A stretch of 61,847 nucleotides of DNA from Ferruginibacter sp. (lineage in GTDB: Bacteria > Bacteroidota > Bacteroidia > Chitinophagales > Chitinophagaceae), in assembly GCA_025362235.1 (NCBI GenBank), contig JANYGZ010000068.1, positions 1-61,847 on the forward strand, read 5' to 3'. Made by a program: the position numbers and the translations under genes. Positions 8,383 through 17,925 of the stretch are shown piece by piece. How positions within the stretch are numbered: the stretch's first letter is position 1; every line of letters starts with the position of its first letter. The notes under the pieces are model-generated. The model was given only the letters and a program-made list of their open reading frames with translations. It had not been told where the DNA came from and ran no database searches.

Positions 8383-10704
8383 ATGAAATCTAAAATTGTA
8401 ATAGTATCTGCTTTATTGCTGGTTACCGTTATCAGCTGGCTTGCCTGTATGCATGCAAACAATGATGTTGCAGCAATGGCAGATAAAGTGAGTTATAATT
8501 TTAACATCAGGCCAATTTTATCTGATAAATGTTTTAAGTGCCACGGGCCTGATATAAATAAACGGGAGGCTGGTTTAAGGCTGGATATACCTGATTCAGC
8601 CTTTGCTCCTTTAAAGGAAACAAAAGGGGCTTTTGCATTGGTTCCTTTTAAACCCGAAGAATCGGAACTGTATAAGCGTATATCCTCTACCGATACTGAT
8701 TACCTGATGCCAACACCTTCATCTCATTTAAGCGTATTATCGGCAAATGAAATAGCCTTATTTAAAAAATGGATTTTACAGGGAGCAAAATATGAACCAC
8801 ACTGGGCATTTGTAAAACCTGTAAAAATGCCCCTGTCTGAAATAAAAAATAAGGAGCTTGCAAAAAATGAAATTGATTATTTTGTTTTTAGCAAACAGCA
8901 ACAGCAGGGGCTTACAGCCAATGAAGCAGCAGACAAAGAGCGTTTATTAAAAAGAGTATCGCTTGATCTTACAGGCCTGCCACCATCTGAAAAAATGATG
9001 GATCAGTTTGTGGCAAATAAAAATGCAAATGCCTATGAAGCTATTGTTGATGAACTGTTGAATAACCCGGCATACGGGGAAAAGATGGCGGTACATTGGC
9101 TGGATATTGCACGCTATGCAGATAGCTATGGTTACCAGGATGATAATATTAGGACACAATGGGCATGGCGGGATTGGGTAATCCATGCATTTAATAAAAA
9201 CATCCCTTACAATACTTTTCTTACCTGGCAGATAGCAGGCGACATGCTTCCCAATGCCAACAAGGAACAAATATTGGCCACCGCTTTTTTTCGCAATCAT
9301 AAATACACAGAAGAAGGTGGTGTGATTCCTGAAGAATACCGCATCGGCTATATTCTTGATAAAACCAAAACCTTTGGCAAAGGAATATTAGGATTAACTG
9401 TAGAGTGTGCCCAATGCCACGATCATAAATACGACCCTATTTCTCAAAAAGACTACTACCAGTTATTTGCTTTTTTTAATAATACAAAAGAGATAGGTTA
9501 CGAAGGAGATGTAAATCAATCAAAGCCGGCGAAAATGCCGGTGCTTAACATTACAGATGATGACACTAAAAATCTTTTATCTTTTATTGATAAAAAAGAT
9601 ACCGGCAATCTGATGGTTTCTGTCATGGGAGAAAGAGATACACTGCGCAAAACATTTTTGCTGAAACGTGGTGTATACGATCAGCCGGGTTATGAAGTTT
9701 TTCCTACGGCCATAAAATCGGTAATGGCTTTTGATACCACGGCAACGAATGCAAGAAACAGGCTGGGTCTTGCAGCATGGACGGTTAGCAATGATAACCC
9801 GCTTACAGCAAGGGTTTTTGTAAACCATATCTGGCAGGAATTTTTTGGCAGGGGGCTTGTAAAAACATCCGGTGATTTTGGCATGCAGGGCGAACTGCCC
9901 ACCAACCCCGCTTTATTGGATTGGCTTGCGGCAGATTTTATGGAACACGGCTGGGATATTAAGCGCCTGGTAAAACAGGTTGTTATGAGTGCCACCTACC
10001 GGCAGTCATCAAAAGTAAATGAAGAAAATTATAAAAAAGACCCTGAAAATATTTACCTCTCACGCTCCCCACGGCAAAAAGTAAAAGCCGAATTTGTAAG
10101 AGATATTATTTTATACAGTAGTGGTTTATTGGTAAACACCATCGGCGGGCCGAGTGTGAAACCATATCAACCTAAGGGACTTTGGGAAATGGCCAGTTCA
10201 GGCAGGGGAGTACTGGCAACATACAAACAGGATAAAGGCGATGCATTGTATAGAAGAGGAATGTATACTTTTATAAAACTAACCGTACCACCACCTGGCA
10301 TGATGTTGTTTGACGCCAGTAACCGTGACCAGTGTGAAGTAAAACGCTCACAAACCAACACACCTTTGCAGGCATTGATGATGATGAACGACCCGACTGT
10401 GCTGGAAGCTTCAAGGGTATTTGCTGAAAAGCTGATGGAAGAAAATACTACCACAGAAGAAAAAATAAAGAAAGCATTTCGCCGCATTATTTGTAGAAAT
10501 GCAACCGATAAAGAAAATAGTATTTTAAAATTATATTACGATGACCAGTTACAACAGTTTAAGCAAAAGCAACTAGATGCTGCTGCAACATTAAATGTGG
10601 GTGAATTTGCGATTGACAAAAAGGTTGATGCAAATACAACTGCTGCATTAATGAAACTGATCAATATGATTTATAATATGGAAGAGGCCATTATAAAAAC
10701 CTGA
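8383..10704 (+). CDS. DUF1549/DUF1553 protein with N-terminal cytochrome c motif (Planctomycete PSCyt/PSD1 type)
   Basis: The 773-residue protein begins with a lipoprotein-type signal (Cys22). A heme c motif follows at Cys50-Cys53-His54, inside NIRPILSDKCFKCHGPD, which is typical of the planctomycete cytochrome C domain. DUF1549 spans roughly 150-370 and ends with a second CxxCH at Cys342-Cys345-His346. DUF1553 fills about 445-730, with the conserved RVFVNHIWQEFFGRGLV block. The reaction is unknown; family members accompany sulfatases, sugar oxidoreductases and DUF1501 proteins. The DUF1501 gene starts 2 bases after this stop, so the two are translated together and probably form one periplasmic complex. 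Confidence 0.9.
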   Translation: MKSKIVIVSALLLVTVISWLACMHANNDVAAMADKVSYNFNIRPILSDKCFKCHGPDINKREAGLRLDIPDSAFAPLKETKGAFALVPFKPEESELYKRISSTDTDYLMPTPSSHLSVLSANEIALFKKWILQGAKYEPHWAFVKPVKMPLSEIKNKELAKNEIDYFVFSKQQQQGLTANEAADKERLLKRVSLDLTGLPPSEKMMDQFVANKNANAYEAIVDELLNNPAYGEKMAVHWLDIARYADSYGYQDDNIRTQWAWRDWVIHAFNKNIPYNTFLTWQIAGDMLPNANKEQILATAFFRNHKYTEEGGVIPEEYRIGYILDKTKTFGKGILGLTVECAQCHDHKYDPISQKDYYQLFAFFNNTKEIGYEGDVNQSKPAKMPVLNITDDDTKNLLSFIDKKDTGNLMVSVMGERDTLRKTFLLKRGVYDQPGYEVFPTAIKSVMAFDTTATNARNRLGLAAWTVSNDNPLTARVFVNHIWQEFFGRGLVKTSGDFGMQGELPTNPALLDWLAADFMEHGWDIKRLVKQVVMSATYRQSSKVNEENYKKDPENIYLSRSPRQKVKAEFVRDIILYSSGLLVNTIGGPSVKPYQPKGLWEMASSGRGVLATYKQDKGDALYRRGMYTFIKLTVPPPGMMLFDASNRDQCEVKRSQTNTPLQALMMMNDPTVLEASRVFAEKLMEENTTTEEKIKKAFRRIICRNATDKENSILKLYYDDQLQQFKQKQLDAAATLNVGEFAIDKKVDANTTAALMKLINMIYNMEEAIIKT

Positions 10705-10706
10705 TT

Positions 10707-12155
10707 ATGGATAAACAAATGCTGGAACACAGCCTTCATTTAAACCGGCGGCGTTTCCTTTCAAAACTAAGTTTGGGTATTGGCAGTGTGGCATTAGGTT
10801 CACTATTGATACCAGACCTTTTTTCTAATAAGAGCGATGAAGAAATGCTGTTGACAGGATTGCCGCAATTTGCACCAAAGGCAAAAAGAATTATTTATCT
10901 TTTTCAGAATGGCGCCCCTTCTCAACTGGATTTGTTTGAGTACAAACCAAAGCTGATTGAAATGTTTGGCCAGGAACTTCCTGAATCAGTCCGCATGGGT
11001 CAACGCCTTACTGGTATGACGGCTGACCAGAAAAAATTTCCTTTGGCCGGGTCTATGTTTAAATTTGATCAGTATGGCCAGGCAAAGGCTTGGATAAGTG
11101 AACTGTTGCCCTACACTTCTAAAGTAGTAGATGATTTATGTTTTGTAAAAAGTATGTACACAGAAGCCATCAATCATGATCCTGCACTTACATTTTTTCA
11201 AACAGGTGCACAGGTAGGCAACCGCCCCAGTATGGGATCATGGCTTAGTTATGGCTTAGGAAGTGAAAATAAAAACCTGCCTGCTTTTTGTGTATTGTTA
11301 TCAAAAGGAAAAGGAAACGGGCAAGGTGTTTATTCAAAATTATGGAGCAATGGATTTTTAGATTCCATTCACCAGGGGGTACAGTTTAGCAGTGGCGATA
11401 ACCCTGTATTGTATCTTAACAATCCTGAAAGTATCTCAAAAACAGATCGCCGTAAAATGCTGGATAAACTGGAAGAATTAAATGCAGAAACTTTTAAAGA
11501 ATCCGGCGACCCTGAAATAAATGCCAAGGTACAGCAATACGAAATGGCCTATCGCATGCAGACGGCCGTGCCTGAAATAACAGACCTGAGCAAAGAGCCC
11601 GAAGATATCGTAAAATTGTACGGGCCTGATTGTCTTGTACCCGGAACCTATGCAGCCAACTGTTTACTGGCAAGAAAATTATCAGAGAACGGTGTGCGCT
11701 TTGTTCAGTTATATCACCAGGGTTGGGATGGCCATGGAAACCTGCCCGGAGAAATCCGCGGCCAGTGTATGGATACCGACCAGTCTTCAGCAGCATTGAT
11801 CACTGATCTGAAACAAAGAGGATTGTTGGATGAAACCCTTGTTATTTGGGGTGGTGAATTTGGCAGAACAAATTATTGCCAGGGTACGCTCACCAAAGAA
11901 AATTATGGAAGGGACCATCATCCAAGATGCTTTACAATATGGATGGCAGGTGGTGGTGTAAAGCCGGGTGTGTATGGCGAAACGGATGAGTTTGGATATA
12001 ATATTATCAAGGATCCTGTGCATGTAAATGATTTTCATGCAACGGTTTTGCATTTGATGGGTATTGATCATGAGAAGCTTACCTTCAAACATCTTGGCAG
12101 GCGTTACAGGCTTACAGATGTTGCAGGTAAAGTGGTGAAGGGGATCGTGGCGTAA
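10707..12155 (+). CDS. DUF1501 domain protein with Tat-type signal
   Basis: The 482-residue protein starts with a twin-arginine signal (NRRRFLSKLSLG) followed by a hydrophobic stretch, so it is probably exported folded. The body is DUF1501, a member of the alkaline phosphatase/sulfatase-like superfamily. The segments FQNGAPSQLDLFEYKP, HQGWDGHGNLPG, GGEFGRTNYCQG and GRDHHPRCFTIWMAGGGVK are diagnostic and supply His and Asp residues suited to metal binding. DUF1501 genes almost always follow DUF1549/DUF1553 genes, as here. The enzymatic activity is not established. Confidence 0.92.
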   Translation: MDKQMLEHSLHLNRRRFLSKLSLGIGSVALGSLLIPDLFSNKSDEEMLLTGLPQFAPKAKRIIYLFQNGAPSQLDLFEYKPKLIEMFGQELPESVRMGQRLTGMTADQKKFPLAGSMFKFDQYGQAKAWISELLPYTSKVVDDLCFVKSMYTEAINHDPALTFFQTGAQVGNRPSMGSWLSYGLGSENKNLPAFCVLLSKGKGNGQGVYSKLWSNGFLDSIHQGVQFSSGDNPVLYLNNPESISKTDRRKMLDKLEELNAETFKESGDPEINAKVQQYEMAYRMQTAVPEITDLSKEPEDIVKLYGPDCLVPGTYAANCLLARKLSENGVRFVQLYHQGWDGHGNLPGEIRGQCMDTDQSSAALITDLKQRGLLDETLVIWGGEFGRTNYCQGTLTKENYGRDHHPRCFTIWMAGGGVKPGVYGETDEFGYNIIKDPVHVNDFHATVLHLMGIDHEKLTFKHLGRRYRLTDVAGKVVKGIVA

Positions 12156-12230
12156 GAAAAATAGATATTGAACCAGAAGGGCAAATATTGAATAATAAAA
12201 TACGGCGAAGGGGTGTTAAAAATTAGATTT

Positions 12231-12338
12231 ATTTCACACAAAGCTCGCAACAATAACAAGTACGCAAAGCAATACAATGTTAATTAATTGGAGTTCTTCT
12301 TTGTGAACTTTGTATTCTTTGTTCTCTTTGTGTGAAAT
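12231..12338. repeat. MITE-like imperfect palindrome (CTTTGTG repeat family)
   Basis: ATTTCACACAAAG at 12231-12243 is the exact reverse complement of CTTTGTGTGAAAT at 12326-12338. The inner arms also pair imperfectly through repeated CAAAG and CTTTG units, so the 108-bp segment can fold into one long hairpin. It carries no frame and lies between the DUF1501 gene and the NHL gene. I recall related CTTTGCG/CTTTGTG palindromes dispersed through Bacteroidota genomes, which suggests a non-autonomous repeat. Confidence 0.65.
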
Positions 12339-12444
12339 CTTATTTTTGAGACAGCCTTAGTGGAGGACGATGTGAAATGAGTAAACGAAAAATGCTGAAT
12401 CAATAAAAATATTTTTTTTAAAAATAGCAATTAAAATAAACATC

Positions 12445-13473
12445 ATGCAACGCAGGACATTCATAAAAAATTCTTCCATCGCAGCAACGGGATTAATATG
12501 CCAGCCATCATTGGCTTTTAAAGAAGATCCATTGCTTGGACAAAATAACAAACGCTATCGCCTCAATAATCATTGGAGCAAGGCAGATGTTGCCCTTAAC
12601 CCTGTAAAAGATTGTCATGAAATGGTGCAGGATAGCAAGGGCCGTATTATTTTATTGACCAACGAAACAAAAAATAATGTGCTCATATATGATAAAGGTG
12701 GAAAATTATTAACTACCTGGGGTACTGAATATCCCGGTGCACACGGCTTAACACTATGCAATGAGAATGGTACGGATGTATTATTTATATGCGATAATAA
12801 CCGTCACCAGGTAATTAAAACTACCATCGATGGCCGTGTATTGCTGGTGTTGGATTATCCAAAAGAAACGGGGCAATATTCAAAAGCAGATGAATACATT
12901 CCTACCGAAACTGCTATTACTGCCAATGGTGATATTTATGTAGCAGATGGATATGGCAAAGATTTTATTATTCATTATGATTCATCGGGCCATTACATTA
13001 ATCATTTTGGCGGGCGAGGTGATGAATCAAAACATTTATTAAATGCCCATGGTGTTTGTGTAGATAACAGGGATGCTAAACGGCCATGCCTGCTGGTAAC
13101 ATCCCGTCAGCAAAATGCTTTTAAACGATATACATTTAGCGGCGAATATATTGATACCATTCCTTTGCCCGGTGCATGGGTTTGCCGCCCGGTGATAAAA
13201 GGAGATTACCTGTATGCTGCGGTTTTACAAAGTAATTCAAGCCTATGGAAGCAATCAGGTTTTGTAACCATATTGGATAAAAATTTTAAAGTTGTATCAA
13301 ACCTGGGTGGCAGCGAACCAACATATATTGATAATAAACTGCAGGAGATGCAGCAGACTATAAAATATTTTTCATACCCACATGATGTGTGTGTGGATGA
13401 TGAAGAAAATTTATACATCGCTCAATGGAACTCAGATAAAGTATATCCTTATAAATTATCACCTGTTATTTAG
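12445..13473 (+). CDS. Tat-exported six-bladed beta-propeller (NHL-repeat) protein
   Basis: This 342-residue protein opens with a twin-arginine signal (MQRRTFIKNSS) and a hydrophobic region to about residue 25. The rest shows recurring NHL-like blades: GRIILLTNETKNNVLIYDKGG near 65-85, GDIYVADGYGKDFIIHYDSSGHYI near 160-180, and ENLYIAQWNSDKVYPYKL at the C-terminus. Such propellers act as ligand- or protein-binding platforms, and some are lyases or amidating enzymes; I see no catalytic set. It lies between the DUF1501 gene and a cytochrome fusion, 44 bases before the latter, so it is likely part of the same periplasmic system. Confidence 0.8.
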   Translation: MQRRTFIKNSSIAATGLICQPSLAFKEDPLLGQNNKRYRLNNHWSKADVALNPVKDCHEMVQDSKGRIILLTNETKNNVLIYDKGGKLLTTWGTEYPGAHGLTLCNENGTDVLFICDNNRHQVIKTTIDGRVLLVLDYPKETGQYSKADEYIPTETAITANGDIYVADGYGKDFIIHYDSSGHYINHFGGRGDESKHLLNAHGVCVDNRDAKRPCLLVTSRQQNAFKRYTFSGEYIDTIPLPGAWVCRPVIKGDYLYAAVLQSNSSLWKQSGFVTILDKNFKVVSNLGGSEPTYIDNKLQEMQQTIKYFSYPHDVCVDDEENLYIAQWNSDKVYPYKLSPVI

Positions 13474-13517
13474 TGAGCCCACTTTTAATTTTATTGATGA
13501 ATAAACTGTAGTAATCT

Positions 13518-15668
13518 ATGCAGCGATGGAAAGCGATTTTGTATAATGCCGGTTTTGCGTTAAACTGCCTGCTGGTTTTTTTACTGATATTTGAAAGCCG
13601 TTTATCAATACCTCCATTTGTGCAAACTATCGGACGCATGCATCCGTTGTTGTTACACTTCCCCATAGTAGTGGTAATACTGTGTATTTTCTGGGAACTG
13701 TTTTCGGGCCTTAAAAAATCAACTACAGCCGAACAGCAAAGCATTGGTGATGGATTATTATTGCTGGCTTCTATAACAGCTGTAACCAGTGCATTAATGG
13801 GTTTGTTACTTTCTAAAGAGAACGGCTATACGCAGGAGGTAGTGGCCTGGCATAAATGGGGTGGCATCGCCATTTCTTTATTATCCTTTGCGTGGTATAC
13901 TTATAGAAATGTTATCAGGCGGATGAAACCTTTATTGGTAATGACTGTAACAATCGGTACGGCAGCAATTATTATTACCAGCCACCTTGGAGCTGATATT
14001 ACGCATGGCGATAATTTTTTATTGGCACCTGTTACAAAGGATAAACAAATGCCTGCGGTTTTGTTTGAAGATGCAATAGTATATGCCAATATGGTGCAGC
14101 CTATTTTAAATGCAAAATGCATCAGTTGCCACAATCCAAAAAAAGCCAAGGGACAACTGGTGATGGAATCATTTGCAACATTATTAAAAGGAGGAAAAGA
14201 TGGGGCATTATGGGATTCGACTCAAGATAATTTTGGCTTAATGCTGAGCAGGATACACCTGCCATTGGAGAATAAAAAACATATGCCACCAACAGGTAAA
14301 CCCCAGCTTACTGATGAAGAAATAAGCATCCTGTATCATTGGATACGGAGCGGAGCAAATGATACAGTTACAGTTGCTGAACTAACGGAAACGGATACAC
14401 TGCGTATGCTGGCCTCGGCTTTGTTCAATACCATTGAAACAGACGAGTATATTTTTAAATCTGCGGATGATAGTAAAATAAAAAGGCTGCTGAATAATTA
14501 CCGGCTTGTTGCACCGCTGTCCCTTGGTTCGCCAGCCTTAGGTGTCGAATTTTATAGTGCAGCCCAATTTAAAGCTGAGCAGTTAAAAGAACTTCTTACT
14601 GTGAAAGAACAGATAGTGTCGCTCAATTTAAATAAGATGCCGGTTACAGATGATGGCCTTGCGACAATTGCGCAATTTACCAACCTGCGTAAACTCAATT
14701 TATCTTTTACAAATATCAAGGGTAAAGGTTTGCCTGCCTTAATTAATTTAAAAGAGTTAAAACAATTATCCCTATCAGGTACCGGCGTAAATGTTGCTGA
14801 TATTGGTGTGCTGGCAACATTACCAAAACTTACACAATTGTTTATATGGAGTACACCTGCACAATTACAGGATATTGCAGCGCTAAAAAAGCAATTTAAA
14901 AATACCAGTATACAAACAGGTTTTGCAGGAGATACCATTGTCATAAAATTAAACAGGCCAATAGTAGAAAATGAAGAACAAATACTGACCGGCCCAACAC
15001 CGCTAAAATTAAAGCACTATGTAAAAGGAGTTACTATACATTATTCTACCGACGGTTCTGAACCCGACAGTATTCAATCGCCCATATACAAAAACGATTT
15101 TATATTGGATAAGAATATGACGGTGAAAGCAAAAGCATTTAAAGCCGGGTGGGTGAGCAGCGATATAACAGAAAGGACTTTTTACAAAGCTGGGTATAGG
15201 ATCGATTCAATACGTTTAGCAGAACCTTCTCCTGACGCACCTTATAAAGCAATCCCGGCCACTATCCTGGCAGATGCACAAAAAGGAGATTTTAATTTTG
15301 GGAATGGTAAGTGGATAGGTTTTAGGGGGAAGCCGATGCAGGCAATTATTTATTTTGATACCCTGCAAACTATTTCATCCATTACAGTAAGTAGCATCAT
15401 TAATATTGGTGGTTACATTATGCCTCCGCACCAGGTAGAAGTATGGGTAGGTAATTCGCCGGCGAATCTCCGCCTTATAAAAAAAATAAATCCTGAGCAA
15501 CCTGTTAAAGAAGCCCCTGTCTACATGAAAGGGTATGAGCTGGACTTTAAACCAGTAAAAGAAAAGTATCTAAAAATAGTGGTGGTACCTGTTGCTAAAT
15601 TACCTGCCTGGCACAAGGGGAAAAATGATAAAGGGTGGGTTTTTGTTGACGAGATTTTTTTAAATTGA
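13518..15668 (+). CDS. Membrane cytochrome fusion: DUF2231, planctomycete-type cytochrome c, LRR and CHB_HEX_C domains
   Basis: The 716-residue mosaic has about five membrane helices in the first 165 residues, including a DUF2231-like part (GRMHPLLLHFPIVVVIL). A heme c motif at Cys201-Cys204-His205 follows, with MPPTGKPQLTDEEISILYHWI, the usual end of the cytochrome domain. Residues about 365-445 are leucine-rich repeats (LRKLNLSFTNIKGKGLPAL). Residues about 480-555 match the chitobiase C-terminal Ig-like domain (IHYSTDGSEPDS), and the rest looks like a discoidin-type beta sandwich. The design suggests a membrane-anchored electron-transfer protein that also binds a carbohydrate or partner outside the membrane. 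It closes the cytochrome/DUF1501 group. Confidence 0.82.
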   Translation: MQRWKAILYNAGFALNCLLVFLLIFESRLSIPPFVQTIGRMHPLLLHFPIVVVILCIFWELFSGLKKSTTAEQQSIGDGLLLLASITAVTSALMGLLLSKENGYTQEVVAWHKWGGIAISLLSFAWYTYRNVIRRMKPLLVMTVTIGTAAIIITSHLGADITHGDNFLLAPVTKDKQMPAVLFEDAIVYANMVQPILNAKCISCHNPKKAKGQLVMESFATLLKGGKDGALWDSTQDNFGLMLSRIHLPLENKKHMPPTGKPQLTDEEISILYHWIRSGANDTVTVAELTETDTLRMLASALFNTIETDEYIFKSADDSKIKRLLNNYRLVAPLSLGSPALGVEFYSAAQFKAEQLKELLTVKEQIVSLNLNKMPVTDDGLATIAQFTNLRKLNLSFTNIKGKGLPALINLKELKQLSLSGTGVNVADIGVLATLPKLTQLFIWSTPAQLQDIAALKKQFKNTSIQTGFAGDTIVIKLNRPIVENEEQILTGPTPLKLKHYVKGVTIHYSTDGSEPDSIQSPIYKNDFILDKNMTVKAKAFKAGWVSSDITERTFYKAGYRIDSIRLAEPSPDAPYKAIPATILADAQKGDFNFGNGKWIGFRGKPMQAIIYFDTLQTISSITVSSIINIGGYIMPPHQVEVWVGNSPANLRLIKKINPEQPVKEAPVYMKGYELDFKPVKEKYLKIVVVPVAKLPAWHKGKNDKGWVFVDEIFLN

Positions 15669-15878
15669 TTAAGAAAATTTTTAATTGATTCCCCTTCTGT
15701 AAAACAAAATTCTTCTTTAAAAAAGTCAATCTGACAATTACTCTTTCCAGGAAAAATGGCAATATTGTCGAAAAAGTATCTGAATTGGATAAAAGAATAT
15801 TTTTTTAACGTAACCACAATTAAATAAAGTGCTTAATTTTATTCTGCCATTACCTAATGCTTATTAAACATCCATTGC

Positions 15879-16460
15879 TTGTCAAATTCTTCAATCGATA
15901 ATGAAAAATTGCTGCTCTTAAAAGTGGCTAACGGAGACGAAAGTGCTTTCGCACAACTTTTCAAAAACCACTATAATCAGTTGGGTAGTTTTATCATGCG
16001 TATTACCGAGTCGGAATTGCTCACCCAGGAGATAGTTCAGGATGTATTTTTAAAAATATGGGTCAACAGGACTGCGCTGACCGAGATAGATTGCTTTAAA
16101 GCTTACCTGTTGGTGGTTTCAAGAAATCACACCCTTAATTGTTTAAAACAAATTGCCAGGGAAAATAACCGTAAAAAAGAATGGGTGAATTCAGTATTAC
16201 GTAATGCCTCCAATGATGTTGAGGAAATGGATACAATTGATAGGGGTAGCCTGATTGATGAAGCCGTAACTCTTCTTCCACCGCAACAAAAAAAAGTATA
16301 CACCTTAAGCAGGAGAGACGGATTGAAGCAGCAAGAGATAGCGAGAGAGCTGAATATTTCTCTTGAAACCGTAAAAAAACACATGGTGCTTGCATTACGT
16401 TTTTTAAAATATCATATCCGTACAAATATCAGTCTCTTTTTATTATTCATGTTTTTTTAA
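15879..16460 (+). CDS. ECF-type RNA polymerase sigma factor
   Basis: The 193-residue protein has sigma-70 region 2 at about residues 20-90 (AQLFKNHYNQLGSFIMR ... EIVQDVFLKIWVNR) and region 4 at about 125-180, with the helix-turn-helix GLKQQEIARELNISLETVKKH. This is the size and layout of the FecI-like ECF factors paired with FecR in Bacteroidota. No ATG is available at the 5' end; the frame opens at a TTG at 15879, which I take as the start. The FecR anti-sigma gene follows 100 bases downstream and the STN-containing SusC after that. Signal transfer from SusC through FecR to this factor, activating susC, is the expected circuit. Confidence 0.92.
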   Translation: MSNSSIDNEKLLLLKVANGDESAFAQLFKNHYNQLGSFIMRITESELLTQEIVQDVFLKIWVNRTALTEIDCFKAYLLVVSRNHTLNCLKQIARENNRKKEWVNSVLRNASNDVEEMDTIDRGSLIDEAVTLLPPQQKKVYTLSRRDGLKQQEIARELNISLETVKKHMVLALRFLKYHIRTNISLFLLFMFF

Positions 16461-16560
16461 AAAACTGAAAATTTTTTTCTTGCCGTTACCTCCTTCCCAA
16501 ATTTATGTTGTCTTAATAAGTGTACAGCCTTAAAAGGTTTTTAAAGTACACCAATTATTT

Positions 16561-17754
16561 ATGAGTGAATCAAGGCTGAGTTATTTATTCCAGGCTTATT
16601 TCAATAAAAGCGCTACAGTACAAGACCGTAATGAATTGATGGAATTGGTGGCTAAAAGTAACAATGATGAGGAGCTTAAAATGCTGATGACAGAAGCATG
16701 GTTTAAATTTAGCAGCCAAAGCCAGGTATTTAGTGAAGCTACCGGCGATGAAATACTTTCAAATATTTTACAAAAAGATAAAACAAATTTTAATACCCCG
16801 GTTATTGAAAAATATAACCCATCTTTTAAATGGATGCGTATTGCAGCCGCCGCAGTGCTGATTATAGCTGTTGCAGGAATTAGTTTTTGGTTTCAAAAAA
16901 AGCAGCCTCAACAACCAATTGCACAATCAAAAAAAATTATAACACCAGTTTCAAAACCAATTACGCCCGGTGGAAACAAAGCCGTACTTACATTGTCTGA
17001 CGGATCTAATATTATACTTGATTCAACACTCAAGGGTGAATTGGCAAAGCAGGGCAGTGTTAAGGTTATTAAGCTAAACACGGTAACCGTTGCTTACAAC
17101 GATACAAAGGAAAACAGTAAAGAAATTGTTTACAATACATTGTCTACCCCCAGCGGCGGCCAGTACCAACTGATATTGCCTGACGGTACCAAGGTTTGGC
17201 TGGATGCTTCTTCCTCCATACGTTTCCCCACTGCATTCCAGGGAAAGGAACGTAATGTAACCCTGACTGGTGAAGCCTATTTTGAAGTGGCTAAAAATGC
17301 AGATATGCCTTTTAAAATAACTGTAAAGGATATGGCAGTAGAAGTGCTGGGAACACATTTTAATGTAATGGCTTATGAAGATGAAAGTTCAATGAACACA
17401 ACATTGCTGGAAGGTTCGGTAAAAATAACTAAAGCCGGAGTAAATAAAATGTTGGTACCCGGGCAGCAATCTGTTATAAATAATACAGGCGAAATAAATA
17501 TTATAAATGCAGATATAGAAGAAGTAATGGCCTGGAAAAATGGCCTGTTTCAATTTAATGCTTTCGATATAAAAAAGGTAATGCGTCAAATTTCAAGATG
17601 GTATGATGTTGAAGTTGTTTATGAAAATGAAATACCATCCCGCCATTTTACCGGGATGATCAGCAGGAGCAATGATATTTCACAAGTTTTAAAAATTCTG
17701 CAGTCAGGCGGTGTAAAATTTAGAATTGAAGGTAGAAAAATAATTGTTATTTAG
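16561..17754 (+). CDS. FecR-family anti-sigma factor (FecR + DUF4974)
   Basis: The 397-residue inner-membrane regulator has a cytoplasmic N-terminal part of about 90 residues, one transmembrane helix at about 92-111, and a periplasmic FecR domain with the signature STPSGGQYQLILPDGTKVWL near 195-215 and LLEGSVKI later. A DUF4974 domain closes it (FNAFDIKKVMRQISRWYDVEV). The N-terminus should hold the preceding ECF factor, and the periplasmic part should contact the STN domain of the SusC encoded next. The gene order and length match standard Bacteroidota sigma/anti-sigma glycan loci. Confidence 0.93.
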   Translation: MSESRLSYLFQAYFNKSATVQDRNELMELVAKSNNDEELKMLMTEAWFKFSSQSQVFSEATGDEILSNILQKDKTNFNTPVIEKYNPSFKWMRIAAAAVLIIAVAGISFWFQKKQPQQPIAQSKKIITPVSKPITPGGNKAVLTLSDGSNIILDSTLKGELAKQGSVKVIKLNTVTVAYNDTKENSKEIVYNTLSTPSGGQYQLILPDGTKVWLDASSSIRFPTAFQGKERNVTLTGEAYFEVAKNADMPFKITVKDMAVEVLGTHFNVMAYEDESSMNTTLLEGSVKITKAGVNKMLVPGQQSVINNTGEINIINADIEEVMAWKNGLFQFNAFDIKKVMRQISRWYDVEVVYENEIPSRHFTGMISRSNDISQVLKILQSGGVKFRIEGRKIIVI

Positions 17755-17925
17755 TAACAAGGGGAATTAAAATATCAATAACAAAAAGAATAAAGAATTA
17801 ATAAATTTTAAATAAGGATTTTCCAAAAAAAACCAGGAACGTTTGCGACGCCCCTGGAAAGTATTTGGTTCATCCAGAAATAAACGGGAATGATTGCTAA
17901 TGTTTAAACCAAACTTCACAAAAGT

